Positions 23,105 to 34,610 of a stretch of 64,000 nucleotides of DNA are shown here, piece by piece; the first letter of the stretch is position 1, and every line of letters begins with the position of its first letter. This stretch comes from Synchiropus splendidus. Taxonomy: Eukaryota > Chordata > Actinopteri > Syngnathiformes > Callionymidae. The notes under the pieces were generated by a model. That model did no database searches. It saw only the letters and a program-made list of their open reading frames with translations, and was not told the DNA's origin. The translations under genes were made by a program, and so were the position numbers. Location of the stretch: the NCBI RefSeq assembly GCF_027744825.2, contig NC_071349.1:4650001-4714000 (forward strand), written 5' to 3'.

Positions 23105-24139
23105 CTTCAACTGGAAAAAAACAAAACGTTTGTACCATGTCTGATCCACATATCATTTTTGCCACACACACGTACATATATTAGACCTAATCCCTTTCAG
23201 GTGAAAATGAAGTTTTTTAGCCATAATGTAATGTAAACAATCACTTGTAGAGTACTGCAAAGACAACGTTTGTTCTTCTTTATGTTACCGCGGAGTATTA
23301 TACAGCATCCACTGTAAACCGCGAATTTGACAGTTACAAACATGGAAGCGATGGTTGCCCGAAATGATGGCAAACACTTCATATATTTCGCCATATATGA
23401 CCCCTTGCCTGATAATTTCTTACCTTTCAATATTTAGAGCAAGTTCGTCGCATGAAACGTCTTCCTCCCAGCAGTCTACGCGCACACACGATGGGCTTTT
23501 ACCCACAATTCCTTCATTTCTACTGTTCGTAATGTAAAATAAAAAAAATAAAAAATAAAACATATCACCTTAAAACGTAACATACCTTTAAATTTTCAAA
23601 ACGTATAGTGTCAACACCTTAAACGAGGAAATCACACTCAAATAAATGTTTGCTTTAAATCTCGTTGTATAGGTTCTCTGTCATCAATAGCTCGTTCTCG
23701 TGCGTTTTTTGCTCATGAGCAAATGAAGTATTATGTCTTTTCAAATATATTAAATATTATGAGCTTGAAACATGAGTGTCTTAATATTCATTCATACAAT
23801 AATCATCTCCAAATGAGTCACCTGATGGGCTGATACAGCCAATGCCCTGACCCTTGGCACACCCTATGAAAGATGCAAATGTTGTCTTCTATATTGGTTG
23901 AAAACCTCAAGACTGGAAGATCAATAGATAAATTGTCAGACTTGAGAAAACTACATTTAGTGAGAAGGTGCCAGTTTGGACCATATTTCAAAGATAGGTG
24001 AGAAAGGAATTTGTGTGTCAATTGTGTATGTGCTATGCAAAGGAGATATTCCAGCTATCTTCTTTGGTGTGGCTTTCTCTTGTTTTAAAGCTTGACAAAT
24101 ATAACCAAATTAGAGAGACACAATATGCGATTACGTCTT
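23105..24139. other. 5' flank of the three-exon gene
   Basis: It holds a possible non-coding exon ending at 23424 (donor GTAAGA on the minus strand) and its presumed promoter upstream. The remainder is AT-rich with nothing else recognised. Confidence 0.4.
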
Positions 24140-24755
24140 CTTCTTCGCTCTCTTTGGGTTTCTCCCTTCAGTGGTGGATCGTCTTCCTCCATCTCACCCT
24201 GTCCTCTGCTTCCTCTTCTCTCAAACCTACAAACCTCATGTCCTCCTTCACCACCTCCATAAATCTCCTCTTTGGCCTTCCTCTCCACCTTCTGTCTGGC
24301 AGTTCCAACATCTCAACATCTTCATCTACCAATGTACTGGCTCTCTCTGCTCTGTACATGTCCAAACCATCTCCATCCAGCCTCTCTGACTTTGTCTCCT
24401 AAACACCTGACCACATGTGCTGTCCCTCAGATCTACAGCTTCCTGATCCTATCATCATCCTGCTCTCACTCCCAGAGAGAAGCTCAGCATCTTCATCTCT
24501 GCTACCTCCAGCTCTGCCTCCTGTTTTTTCCTCAGTGCCACTGTTTCCAGACCATACAACATTGGCAACACTGATAGACCATTGTTTCATGTCAGTTAGT
24601 ACCTCATGGCTGAATCTTTCAGATTTGTCACCAAACTTGCTACTCTGTGTTTGTCTTCCATTGTTTAATGGTTTAATTGTTTTTTTGCCCCTTTCCACCA
24701 TGCCCAGTTGCCTTCCCAAGTCGGGGAGAGTAGAAGAAAATTCCCATCTCAGCAA
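24140..24755 (-). pseudogene. RTE-like LINE reverse transcriptase, C-terminal fragment
   Basis: The minus strand reads, in broken frames, the end of an RTE-type reverse transcriptase: 'SGNSGTEEKTGG'/'GSRDEDAELL' (frame-shifted from an AEMKML-type motif), then 'ELPDRRWRGRPKRRFMEVVK' and 'VRWRKTIHH' close to the end. This tail is characteristic of RTE-like LINEs in fish. It is a 5'-truncated insertion within the Zisupton-like element, antiparallel to nothing obvious. It is dead: only about 200 residues remain, with frameshifts. Confidence 0.75.
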
Positions 24756-25630
24756 TTGTCAGATCCTCCCATCAAAAGGGCGCCAACAAGCTCCACAAAC
24801 ATAGTGATGCCTAACAAATACATGACGCCTGTTGGCCCTTTTCATTCAGACATGAACTCAGAGATAAATGAGATGACTTCCCTTCCTATCCAGAAGTAGT
24901 CAGAAAGATACGGTGGCACATCCAGATGTTAAATAATAAGATGTCTTCTCGGGTTAAAATTATTGAACTCTTCCTTTAACTCAAAAGTAGGATCTGTGAC
25001 TTGTGCACTCTTAGTGCCTTTGTCAGCAGTATTCAGGATGTAATCCAGGTTATGATATTTCTACCTGTTCTAAGCTAACTTCGATGAGAAGCATTTACTG
25101 ATGACCTTACCCATTTAGGTGGCCAGGGGCCATGGAAACCCCTAATTCTAACCCGTAATAACATTCAGAAATAAGTAAGGTAATGCATTGCAACACCTGC
25201 TCATACCATTTGACTCATTATTCCTGCAACAAAACAGCAGTCTCATTCATCGTACTGCTTTGGTTTTACTAAGTTCCTATGTGTACTTGCACATGATTGA
25301 ATAACATACATGAGCATTGTACAGACAATTTTAGTGGCAAAAGAAAGTCAGTGAAGTGAGTGAACATAGCCTGTTAATTGACTTTATTGAGGCTGCATGA
25401 AAAGCCGTATTTCACTGCCCTACCAATAAATCTCAAATTAATCATTCATAATTTACATAAAAAGCATCAGCATCTACTTCAAAATAGTAATAGTACATAA
25501 CTCAGAAAAAGAGTCAATTGCAGGACAGTTTATTTTAACATTTCACATTCATACTGCAGGCCAGGTAATTACAACAGTTTTCCTCATTTTTTAATGAGGG
25601 AGGTCAAAGTTCAGAAGAGGAGCTACAATG
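24756..25630. other. Inner spacer of the transposon
   Basis: No exon or repeat recognised between the LINE fragment and the stop codon of the transposase gene. Confidence 0.5.
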
Positions 25631-27844
25631 CTAGTGTTCTTCATCTTCGGTGGAGGAGCTGCTATCATGGGGTTCTTCATCATCAGTGGAGGAATCATCG
25701 AGAGACAAGGCTTGCGATCCAAAAACATGTTGGTACGTTGAGCGAGCTGCACCCTGCTGAGCTTGAATTGCTGACAGTCTTCTCTTCAGCAGACAGAGTA
25801 GCCCCTCACGTCCTCTCCCAGTCAATGCTTCTGTGCCGCCTGACAGTGATATTACAATAAATTAGACTACTAACCTAGTATATCAGCACATGTAGCAAAT
25901 AGAACTGTACTTACTTTGCTGAGTGATCCCTTCTGAAAGCTGGGAGGAAATCTCTTCAATATTTCCAGCCATATTCCTCATGTACTCCCAGTGCTGCTTG
26001 ACTTCACGGACAACAATGACCTCCTCTTCCTTCAGTCGGTTCAGCAGCATTACCTTGTCGAAGACCTTTTTTTTCTTTAACATATCACCATGACCTGCAA
26101 ATCATCATATACATTTTTTATAAATAGTGGTGAACTACTTCCCGCAGTGTCTGTGTACTTTCAAAGGTGGGTTCTATTACACTGCATAATCTCCTCCTAA
26201 TGACACCAGGCAATTTCTCCCATGGGACAGAATTATATAGAAGAGTGTCTCTTTCAGTTTTCAAAAGTAAAAAGGAAGTTGTCTCTGGAGCTTGTCTGAT
26301 CCAATCACAGCAACCTCGGTCAAACCTGTAATTGCTTCATCTAAAGCCTTTACAATGTAATTAAAAATAGCCTATAGATATGAAGACAACTGAACACATC
26401 CTAGATGTACTTACATTCCCAAGGCCAGGAATAGTTTTCCTCAGCCAGGAGCTCGTTGGGAGAAGGGAGTTTGCCAGTTTCCGGCACAACAGCATTGTAT
26501 TTTGTGATGGCATCTTCTAAGGATCTCTTTTCCACTGAAATCTTTTTTCTAAGCAGATGTCTTCTCTTGTTGCCATCTAGAATATTAAACAGAAAATACT
26601 GAATATGTGCTCAGCCACACATTATTATCAAAAACTTGTTTTCTTTCGTTCTGTTCTTACCAGCCTGACGATACAGCTGATATTTCCGCTGCTTAATGCT
26701 GAGATACAGTCCTTCAATGGTTTTTTCAAGTTCATTTTGACTGCATGCTCCTTCTGAGGGAATATAGAAAAAAGAATTTATATTTATTTTACGTCAGAAT
26801 TGTACATAACCCTTCGACCCCTTCCTCATCTACTTTACTCGCAGACTTGTTGGAGGACTCTCGTGTAGCCACCCATTCGCTTCCACCACACCTGCCTTTC
26901 CCAGGATTCTGTTCAAGATGAAGAAAAACAGATGTAGACAGAGCAAAGCGTGCAGTGAAATTTAAATAAACTTTACATGTCCTGTTGATGCCCTGATGTG
27001 GTTGACGAAGGAGGTCACCTCGGTGTCGTTGGCCAAAAAGACACCTTCGAAAAAGCCATTTGGTCTAAAAGACATAAAGCAGGGGTGACCTTTATCAAGG
27101 TTCCATGTATTGCATGCCGTAGAAACAACTTATACATACCCTGAATGGCTCTTAAAGCGATAAAGCTTGCGGTTCCCATCCACTGAGACAGCTAACATTG
27201 AGGGTGTGCAGGCTGGGCACCGAAACTGAGCGACTTCAGACAGCCTCTCAACTTCAAATTTTGCCTACGACCATTCCAGGAATGATTTTTGCATGGTGTC
27301 GCCACATATTTTACCACACTGTAAAAGGAAAATCAAGCATATAAATACATCTAAAACTCTTTCAATTCTGCAGGCAATTAGTCCAATGATGTACTAACCC
27401 GACCAAAGAGTTTTGTGCGCTGCTCAAGCATACCAACGAAAGCTTGTCGTTACATTCCTGGTGCAGTAATCTTGAGCTCTTCGTATGTAGCGAACAAATC
27501 CACTGTGTACAGCGTCTCAAAATGGACTGTAGCTGGCCAGTAGCCACTTTCAATCAGCTCACTAATACCGACATCCAAAGCTTTCCCACAGGAGCAGCTG
27601 ACAGTTGGGAGGGACACATTGTATCGACCTAAAATATGTACATAACGAAATTTTAGAACAGAAAATAGAAAATATAATTCATACACAAGGAACTCACCAT
27701 TCATTCCAATCAGAATTACTTGCTTTCCTGCAGAAAAGGTTGTATGCCCAGAGCAGCAGTCGCAGCATGGATGCATTACTGGCAAAATGCACTCTGGGAA
27801 GAAAGGAGACAAACATAATTTAAAAGAGGTTGTGTGTGTGTGTG

Positions 27845-27896
<52 letters not shown>

Positions 27897-28798
27897 TATA
27901 TACACAATATTGGTGGCATATATTATCTCAGTACAGACCTCTTTCATTGAAGGAGAATTTTCCTCCCTTCTTTTCCCTGATGTGAGTGGTTGGTGGCAGT
28001 GGCCTGTAGAATCCCTCTAGAACTCCTGGGTTACATGCACATTTCTAACAATGGATTGCTTGACGGTTACTGCTGATGTATTCATTTGTAATAGTCACCC
28101 GTCCAAGTGTAGTAGAGGATCCACGCAGTAGGATGTATTCACTGGGTGGGTGCAATATGTGAGGACTCATTGACCCAATTGACAATTGACCATTGTCTCT
28201 CACCTTAAACAACAACAACAAACATCCAAAACAAATTAGTAAAATTAAGCAGGACTCTGAAATTAATTAAACCACTAAACCGCATTACAGTAAACCACTT
28301 ATACTGACTACTCAACCATGTAAACATTATGTCCTGTATTCAGCGAAATGTCCTCACTAGGACAGTGTCGTGTCAAATAGTTAGCCCCACAACCATGGCA
28401 AATCAATCAAATACTGAAGCAGTTGACTGACATTAGTTCTATAATAATACATAACCAATGTAGTCAGCCAAAGACAGGCAATAGAGACCATAAAGTTAGT
28501 GAACAAAAATCACCTGAGGATGAACTCTTTGCCCGCTTCTTCCCTGTTCTCCTCCTCTTTGGGATAGGATTCCCTTCCTCGTCCTCCTCAACCCAAACAA
28601 ATGAAAATTTGTCCGGTCCAGACACTTCTGAGGATTCTTGAGGTTGAGTATTCTTAAAATAAAGATAATGGAAAATGTTAGCGTCACCTAATACACAATA
28701 TTACATATTGTTAGAAAGTCTCAGGACAGATCATGAGAGCATTAAATGCCTACCTTCGATTCCTCCAACAGCAAATCAGCAAGAAATAAGGCATCCAT
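25631..28798 (-). pseudogene. KDZ-type (Zisupton) transposase, multi-exon, core deleted
   Basis: Exons I can place on the minus strand: 28798-28754 (start MDALFLADLLLEESK), 28652-28514 (acidic, then an NLS-like PKRRRTGKKRAK), 28203 to about 28140, 27793-27698 (Cys cluster HPCCDCC), 27628-27399, 27318-27140, 27064-26977, 26908 to about 26820, 26753-26661, 26576-26415, 26094-25915 and 25839-25631. Family hallmarks are 'SGYWPATVHFETLYTVDLF', 'FRCPACTPSMLAVSVDGNRK' (candidate first catalytic Asp at codon 27178-27180), 'FFEGVFLAND' and 'ESSNKSASKVDEEGVEG'. The C-terminus is a Lys/Glu coiled coil and acidic tail (DDSSTDDEE). Damage: in-frame stops at 27450-27452 and 27265-27267, and absence of the central KDZ region expected between 26820 and 26753. 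The enzyme would have cut and moved the element; this copy cannot. Confidence 0.75.
27847..27896. repeat. (TA)n microsatellite in a transposase intron
   Basis: About 50 bases of AT repeat directly preceded by a short (TG)n run, within the intron upstream of the Cys-cluster exon. Confidence 0.95.
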
Positions 28799-29047
28799 GA
28801 TGCTCCTCAGTTGAGTGAGTACAGCCTGAATACCAATTTATCAGTGGCCACTTGATTTTAAACACAGTGGACGTGACTATGCAAATCAGCAAGAAGAAAA
28901 GAAAAGAAATGGAAACCGGATAAGTTACCCCCATATTAACAACCATCGACATGGAGAAAGGTTATCAAAAAAAACAAAAAAAAACAAATATTAAGAAATA
29001 GAATAAATACATAACTCACGTCAAAATCATTCAGCTTTGTGTCTTTT
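28799..29047. other. 5' flank of the transposase gene
   Basis: It lies between the transposase start and the inner edge of the right inverted repeat. The minus-strand promoter would be here or in the repeat, which has a 'gtgacgtcag' CRE-like word near 29120. Confidence 0.35.
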
Positions 29048-30659
29048 TTAAATATCCGATAATACTATTTGGCGTAGAAATGTATTCGATACAAATGATA
29101 AATAAATAACGTATTCGGTCCGTGACGTCAGTTCCTGCCATCCACTTCCTTCCCCAGTCGGATAATAAATGTTATCATTTTCATGACATAATATTTAAAA
29201 ATTGTTACATGTGATTACAACAATTGGCTGCGGAATTACTGGCCAGCTGTACAATAATACCATTGAATTGACACCTACGAGAGAATCTGGGTCAAAACGA
29301 AAAAAAACGAAGCGTCATATACATGAAACGAGCGAAAAAAATGAAAGTAAGGCGTACATTTGTCGCTAGAAATGTGATCAAAAAGCAACAATAGCTTTTA
29401 ATTGTTTTAAAATCTCACAATTTAAATCAAAACGAGAACGGGTGTCCGCCATGTTTTGGGCTCTATCAGTCACGTGACCAGAGGCACGCCATTCACAAAT
29501 CCATTGAGAAATGACTCGTACGAGAGAAACGATTTTTGAGGCAAAGTATTCAAAGGATTACGGTATGCCAAGTGGACAAACGTAGTTATTGCACGTTTTT
29601 CAGTGCGAGCAGATAACCGACCCAAAATAGAATATATTTGTCGCTAGAAATGCGATCAAAAGTCAACAAAAGGTCTTGTTTTAAAATCTCACAATTCAGA
29701 GCGAAATAGAACGGATATCGACCATGTTTCGGTCCAAACGAAAGAAAATAAGCGTTATTTGCATAAAACAAGCACATAAAATTACAACGTGGGATATATT
29801 TGTCGCTAGAAATGTGATCAAAAGCCAATAAAGTTATTTAAAAAACCCACAATTTGGAGCGGATTTATGGCCAGCAGGGCAAACGTCACAATACTACGTT
29901 TTATTAGGAATCACAAATCAATCTCGGCCCAAACGAAAGAAAATAAGCTTTATTTACATAAAACAAGCACATAATATTATAATGTAGGATATATTTGTTG
30001 CTAGAAATTTAATCAAAAGCCAATAAAGTTATTTTAAAAATCCGCAATTTGGAGCGTATTTATGGCCAGCAGGGCAAACGTCACAATACTACGTTTTATT
30101 AGGAATCACAAAACAATCTCGGCCCAAACGAAAGAAAATAAGCGTTATTTACATAAAACAAGCACATAATATTACAATGTGGGATATATTTGTCGCTAGA
30201 AATGTGATCAAAAGCCAATAAAGTCATTTAAAAAAACCCACAATTTGGAGTGGATTTATGGGCGGCAGGGCAAACGTCACAATACTACGATTTCAGTGAG
30301 CACCACTAAAAAATCTGGGTCAAAACTATAAAACGAAGCGCCATAAACATACACCGAGCAGAAAATATGAAAATAAAGTGTACATTTGTCACTAGAAATG
30401 TGATCAAAACTCAACAAAAGCATTTAATTGTTTTAAAATTTCGCAATTTAGAGCAAAAATACAACGAATGTCGGCCATGTTTTATGTTCAGACAGGGGAG
30501 AAAGCTGTCAGTCACGTGTCCAAAGGAACGCCCTTCACTAAGCCATTGAGAAATTAAATGTACCTGGGATACGTTTTTTGAGGCAAATTCGTCAAACCAT
30601 TACGTTTTCTCTAAGTGGACAAACGTCGTCATTGTACGTTTTTCTGTGAGACTGGGTTG
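29048..30659 (-). repeat. Right long terminal inverted repeat
   Basis: This is the reverse complement of 18415-20276 at clearly recognisable identity, from 'ttaaatatccgataatac' at the inner edge to 'gtgagactgggttg' at the outer edge. It has three copies of the ~190-base unit (29640-30250) and two copies of the outer motif (near 29590 and 30640), one fewer than the left end. The difference explains why it is about 250 bases shorter. Confidence 0.85.
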
Positions 30660-31489
30660 AAATGAAATATGTTATTGAGTTAGAGACGCTTCTCTGGACA
30701 CATTGTGACATCACCTGAACTCAACCCAATGAAAGAGCACCGCCCTTGATGGGTCAGAATCCTTGTCCGCGATTTTCTTCAGCGACAACGTCACTAGTCC
30801 ACTGTATCGCAGTTGTGCCGTTGTTGTCTGATGAGATGGGAATAAGTCACCATAGGTTTCCAGCAGAAAAGGACAAAGAGGACAACTGACAAGTAAGTAC
30901 TAGCAGTTTATTTTCAAAAGTATCACAATGTTTTCACTTTTTGCATAAGGAGCAATGCAGTGTGTGAATATTAGCCAAGTTGACATTCTGATGTGCTGCC
31001 ATTCCTACATGTTGAGATGTATTTTCCAGTCACAAGAGACAAAAATGTTCCCACTATCAAAATAATACTACAAAACAATGTTCTTTTTTTATTTATTTGG
31101 AATATCTGTTGATTAATTGTAATAAAGAGGTGGACATTCACTTGTTAATGAAGTTTATTTTGGTATTCTTACACCCTAAATAGGTCACTGACAAATTACC
31201 AGCTACCAGAGACATTCTTCAAGTAACATGATTTGTCTTGTCTTGTCTCAAACTCAAAACTGCCCTGTATTTGCCCTGATGTCACTCAAATGTACTTTGT
31301 TAAAGTTGACCAAGATTCTATGGAAGACGAGGATGATGATTCCGTCATGTACTCGAGCTATGATGCTAAAGATTCTGGTGCAGCTCTGAGAGTCTATAAC
31401 TTTGATATAAGTGAAAATAAAACTTTGATTTGTCAAAACAATTACTTTCTTATTATATTTTGTTGATGTGTCTGAGCATTTGTTTTGCC
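30660..31489. other. Unrecognised; possible short acidic exon
   Basis: An open plus-strand frame at 31233-31466 contains KVDQDSMEDEDDDSVMYSS, an acidic stretch reminiscent in style of the block at 15303 but without clear similarity. The 30740-30895 segment looks like a 5' exon ending in 'caagtaagtac' donor context. No family recognised. Confidence 0.25.
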
Positions 31490-31600
31490 ATACTTTGCCA
31501 TACCAGGTCTTCGAAAGGCCACCTTCTTGTGAGGACATTTTGCTTTGTGAGGACATTTTGGCCTGTCCTCACAAGGTTTAGAGGGTTAGAACACCAGTAA
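31490..31600. repeat. Short fish repeat with 'ttgtgaggacattttg' units
   Basis: Two direct copies of 'gtgaggacattttg' are followed by the inverted 'cctgtcctcacaaggttt'. The same elements appear near 12600, 33580 and 36280. This is a common dispersed repeat of fish genomes, probably a MITE. Confidence 0.6.
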
Positions 31601-31739
31601 AAGTAGTTCATTATTATTGGGCACAAGTTTGGTTCTAGAGTCCCACCAATCTGAGATTGGGTACAAAGCCTCGATACAAAAGCTACTGACCTGGGATGAA
31701 AGATCGTCAACCAAATGAAAAACTGGAACCTCCGGAGAA

Positions 31740-32110
31740 TACCATAGCTGAGTTGACAAGTGCCTACAGAAGATCTATTAGAAGATGTAAATGCTGCAAT
31801 GAGAACCATCCTGACTGAAACCAAATCCAAAATGGTTGGACACAACATTGGAACTGGACAAAAGAAGCAATACCCTCTATGGAAATGTCTGTTAGAAGCC
31901 AAAATGATGGCAACACAGAGAAAAGTCAGTAGGCTAGTAGAACTGCAGAAAAGGATCATGGTGAATAAAGGGCAGCCAAAGAAGTATAACAACTTGCACA
32001 TACCTGAAGCACTGCCAAACAAAGTCTGGCCACCTCGCTATAGATGTGGCCTATGTGTACTGCCAGTCGAAGGGAAGTCACAGCAGGCAGCCATATGGAA
32101 ATTTTTCTCT
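31740..32110 (+). pseudogene. LINE fragment, Rex6/Dong-like region upstream of RT
   Basis: The open frame at 31760-32125 includes 'YPLWKCLLEAKMMATQRKVS' and 'KKYNNLHIPEAL', a conserved Arg/Lys-rich segment that precedes the reverse transcriptase in R4-clade (Rex6/Dong) retrotransposons. Only this segment is present; the RT and endonuclease are not. It ends just before the AT-rich terminal-like sequence at 32120. Family placement is from memory of the motif and is moderate. Confidence 0.5.
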
Positions 32111-32119
32111 GCCACTATA

Positions 32120-32442
32120 TATTGAATTTGAAATTTCCACAATTGAATTTTTTGCAGCATTGAAAACACAGTTTGAATTTTAAATGGCATCGGATTTCAA
32201 GCACTGCTATTGCTTCACCTGACATTTTTCAATGTAGAAATAAATTCAGTATAAAATTAAAATTCAATTAATAAAAAGACAATTCAATACAAAAAATATT
32301 CAGTATTTTAAAATTCAGTATACAAATGCCGACGGCTAGGGAACTCCGTTATTCACTCGTCCAAGTCCAGCCAATCAGGATGCTTCAACATCAGCAGACG
32401 TCACTGTCGTCAGCCTCCTTCGCTCTCTCTGTGGCGGCGATC
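32120..32442. promoter_or_regulatory. AT-rich terminal-like sequence and 5' region of the HECT gene
   Basis: 32120-32330 is dense in 'gaattt'/'aaattc' words ('ttgaatttgaaatttcc', 'tacaaatgccgacggctagg') and resembles the terminal region of a DNA transposon. 32340-32442 is GC-richer with 'cagacgtcactg' and precedes the ATG at 32443 by about 50 bases, so it probably holds the promoter. No matching inverted copy was found downstream. Confidence 0.35.
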
Positions 32443-33439
32443 ATGGCGGACAACACCAACGGCAACACCAGTGGTGGTGCTTCGGTAGGTCAATAATAAG
32501 GATCATAGGTGACCGTTTGGGGCAAAAGTGATCTCTTTAACACATCACAGTCATCCTACTTAAAGATGACTATTTTAGGTGTTTTAACCATAGTCTGCAT
32601 GCTGTTGGTTACTTTTGTTACTTTTTTGTCTCGTACAGGGCCATCATATAGACAGTATTGTACAATTAGCCTGCCATTTGTTAAACTTGCTGAGTTCTCA
32701 AAGTCAACCAGGTACCAGCAACAGTAGTGGTTCCACAAATCAACATATGAGGTTTAGTATTAACTTTAATTCATGTACATATAGTTACTTTACCAACACA
32801 TTTTAAATGATTTGATGATTTATACATGTTCTTGGATAAAATCCTGCAGAGAACACAGACGAACAGACTCGGTTCAGGCAGAAATGACCAGTTGAAGAGA
32901 AGTTTTCATGCATGGTAATTACACCATCAGTAATGACATGACAGACGTGGTTGTAGTCAGTGTCTGAATTGTGTCCAGTTTCTGTAGGTCCTTTCCTGGT
33001 ATTTTTGGCAGAGGCAGAGGGAAGAGATGCTTTCCCCCGACAAATTCTCTTCCTGCCAAGAGGCCCAAACCGATGGATGTGGCATTGTATCTGTCGCCAA
33101 AACTCCAAATGACGATGATCAAGTTGTTCATACGAAAGCAGGACTTGGCTGTCGGACTGCTCATCTTGATGAATGCGCCACGCATGATGAGGTAATTACG
33201 TACAATTGGGTCTTTGGGCTAGTTGGAGTTTGAGGGCATTGTGGCCAATTCTGTGAAGTTTTGACATTTTGGGTGAGGATTACCATTGTATTTTTTATTT
33301 ACAGTTTTTGGGAACAACAATTTGGGAACCATTACTGGTGGATGGCTGCTGTACAAAGCTGCAGGTTTGTGTGCTATGGTTGTTCAATAAAAATGAACAT
33401 ATACAGAGACATGCAAATGCTAGTTTTGTGAAAAATTCT

Positions 33440-33620
33440 CATTGACATGATGCTTTCCCAAGTCTATAAACCTCAACCCATCTGAACCAAATGTCTAAAT
33501 TTAACCATCACTCCTAACCAAGCTTAAATCCAGTTATAGCGTTTTAGTTTTACTGGACCATTAACCTTCAGAAACTTGTGAGGACCTCCTGAAGTGTCCC
33601 ACAAAGTCTGTAGTTACTTT
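33440..33620. repeat. Degenerate short fish repeat in a HECT intron
   Basis: 'ctcattgacatgatgctttccc', a degenerate 'taacca' tract and 'aacttgtgaggacctcctg' correspond to the copy at 36262-36410. Confidence 0.5.
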
Positions 33621-34299
33621 GAGTTTAATCTAGATTTAGTGAAATGGTGAATGTTATATGGTGAATAATATTTTCTTCCTCTTGTGTTGCTATAGGTGGA
33701 TGGGGTCGCAGCCGGCTCACCCTTGTGGCTCCAGATGACCCTAGTTATTCAGGGGTGTTGCTAAAATCCTTAAACAGAAATGGGCCAAAAAAAATCTGGA
33801 CATTTCCCCTATACAAGAGGAACTTTGTACAGATCCCTTGCCACTGACAGATGAGTCATTTAACAAAATGCCCAAGGCACCCTGCCAGAAGTGTGAGGTG
33901 GCAGTTCCCCTTCCACTGTTGAGTGACCATATCAAGTCATGTTCTGTGAACGATGACATTGACAGCCTGCTTGTAGGAACAAGTGTCATAAATTGTAAGA
34001 ACTGTCATTGAGTGTTAAATGTCGGAAACATTTCTATAGGTCAATAACAATGTTATACTTCCCTACAGCAGATATGCAGGTCTGTCCTGTGTGCACGAAC
34101 TCATTTCCTGTGGAAATCACACATGCTTCCACATGTGTGGACAGGTGTCCTTTACTTTTTACTGTGATTTTTTTCTGTCTTTTTTTTTTGGTAACACTGT
34201 ATTTCTGAGGGTAGAGCAGCAAGTAAGGTGCCGAGTGAAATAATTGAAACTGAGGAAGAGCCAGAAGAAATGCCTGCACCGTCCAGACGTTTTCTAGCT

Positions 34300-34610
34300 G
34301 TTACAGAGAGTGGGTGTCCTTTTCTTCCACTTTCACCTCTCTTCGTCTTCCACAGTAGTAAAATCCCCCTTTTATCCTTGATCCTCTATGGTTGTCCTCC
34401 TGTCTATCTTTTACCCGGTACTTGAATCTCCAAATCCTACATATTCCCTATCGCTGCTCTCCATGTGTCCAAACCACCCAAGCCTGTCCTCCCTAAACTT
34501 TTCCATGTGATCTGTCCCTCTTATATACTAGTGTCTAATGAAGTCCTTGTTAGTTACTCTCTGAGCGTCTGTAACTCTGACTCTCTGACCCTCAATTTCT
34601 GTTTTTATGC
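34300..34610 (-). pseudogene. RTE-like LINE sliver inside a HECT intron
   Basis: 'ctctccatgtgtccaaaccacc' and 'ctgactctctgaccc' match in style the minus-strand RTE-like end at 24300-24400 ('ctgtacatgtccaaaccatc'). It is a short antisense insertion between the acidic exon and the HECT domain exons. Confidence 0.5.

Larger units (their letters stand above)
18415..30659 (-). mobile_element. Zisupton-like (KDZ) DNA transposon with giant terminal inverted repeats
   Basis: Both ends read CAACCCAGTCTCAC inward and remain similar for about 1.9 kb (left) and 1.6 kb (right). Between them lie, on the minus strand, a KDZ-type transposase gene (25631-28798) and an unrelated three-exon gene (21685-23104). 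An imperfect 8-base duplication is possible: 'gacatgaa' at 18407-18414 and 'gaaatgaa' overlapping the last base at 30659-30666. A diverged RTE-like LINE (24140-24755) sits inside, so the copy is not brand new. KDZ/Zisupton elements are known from fish with 8-base target duplications and intron-containing genes. The size, about 12.2 kb, includes the secondary insertions. Confidence 0.75.

Noticed and set aside
24171..24804. Plus-strand Ser/Pro/Leu-rich frames
   Set aside because: Antisense of the RTE-like reverse transcriptase end.
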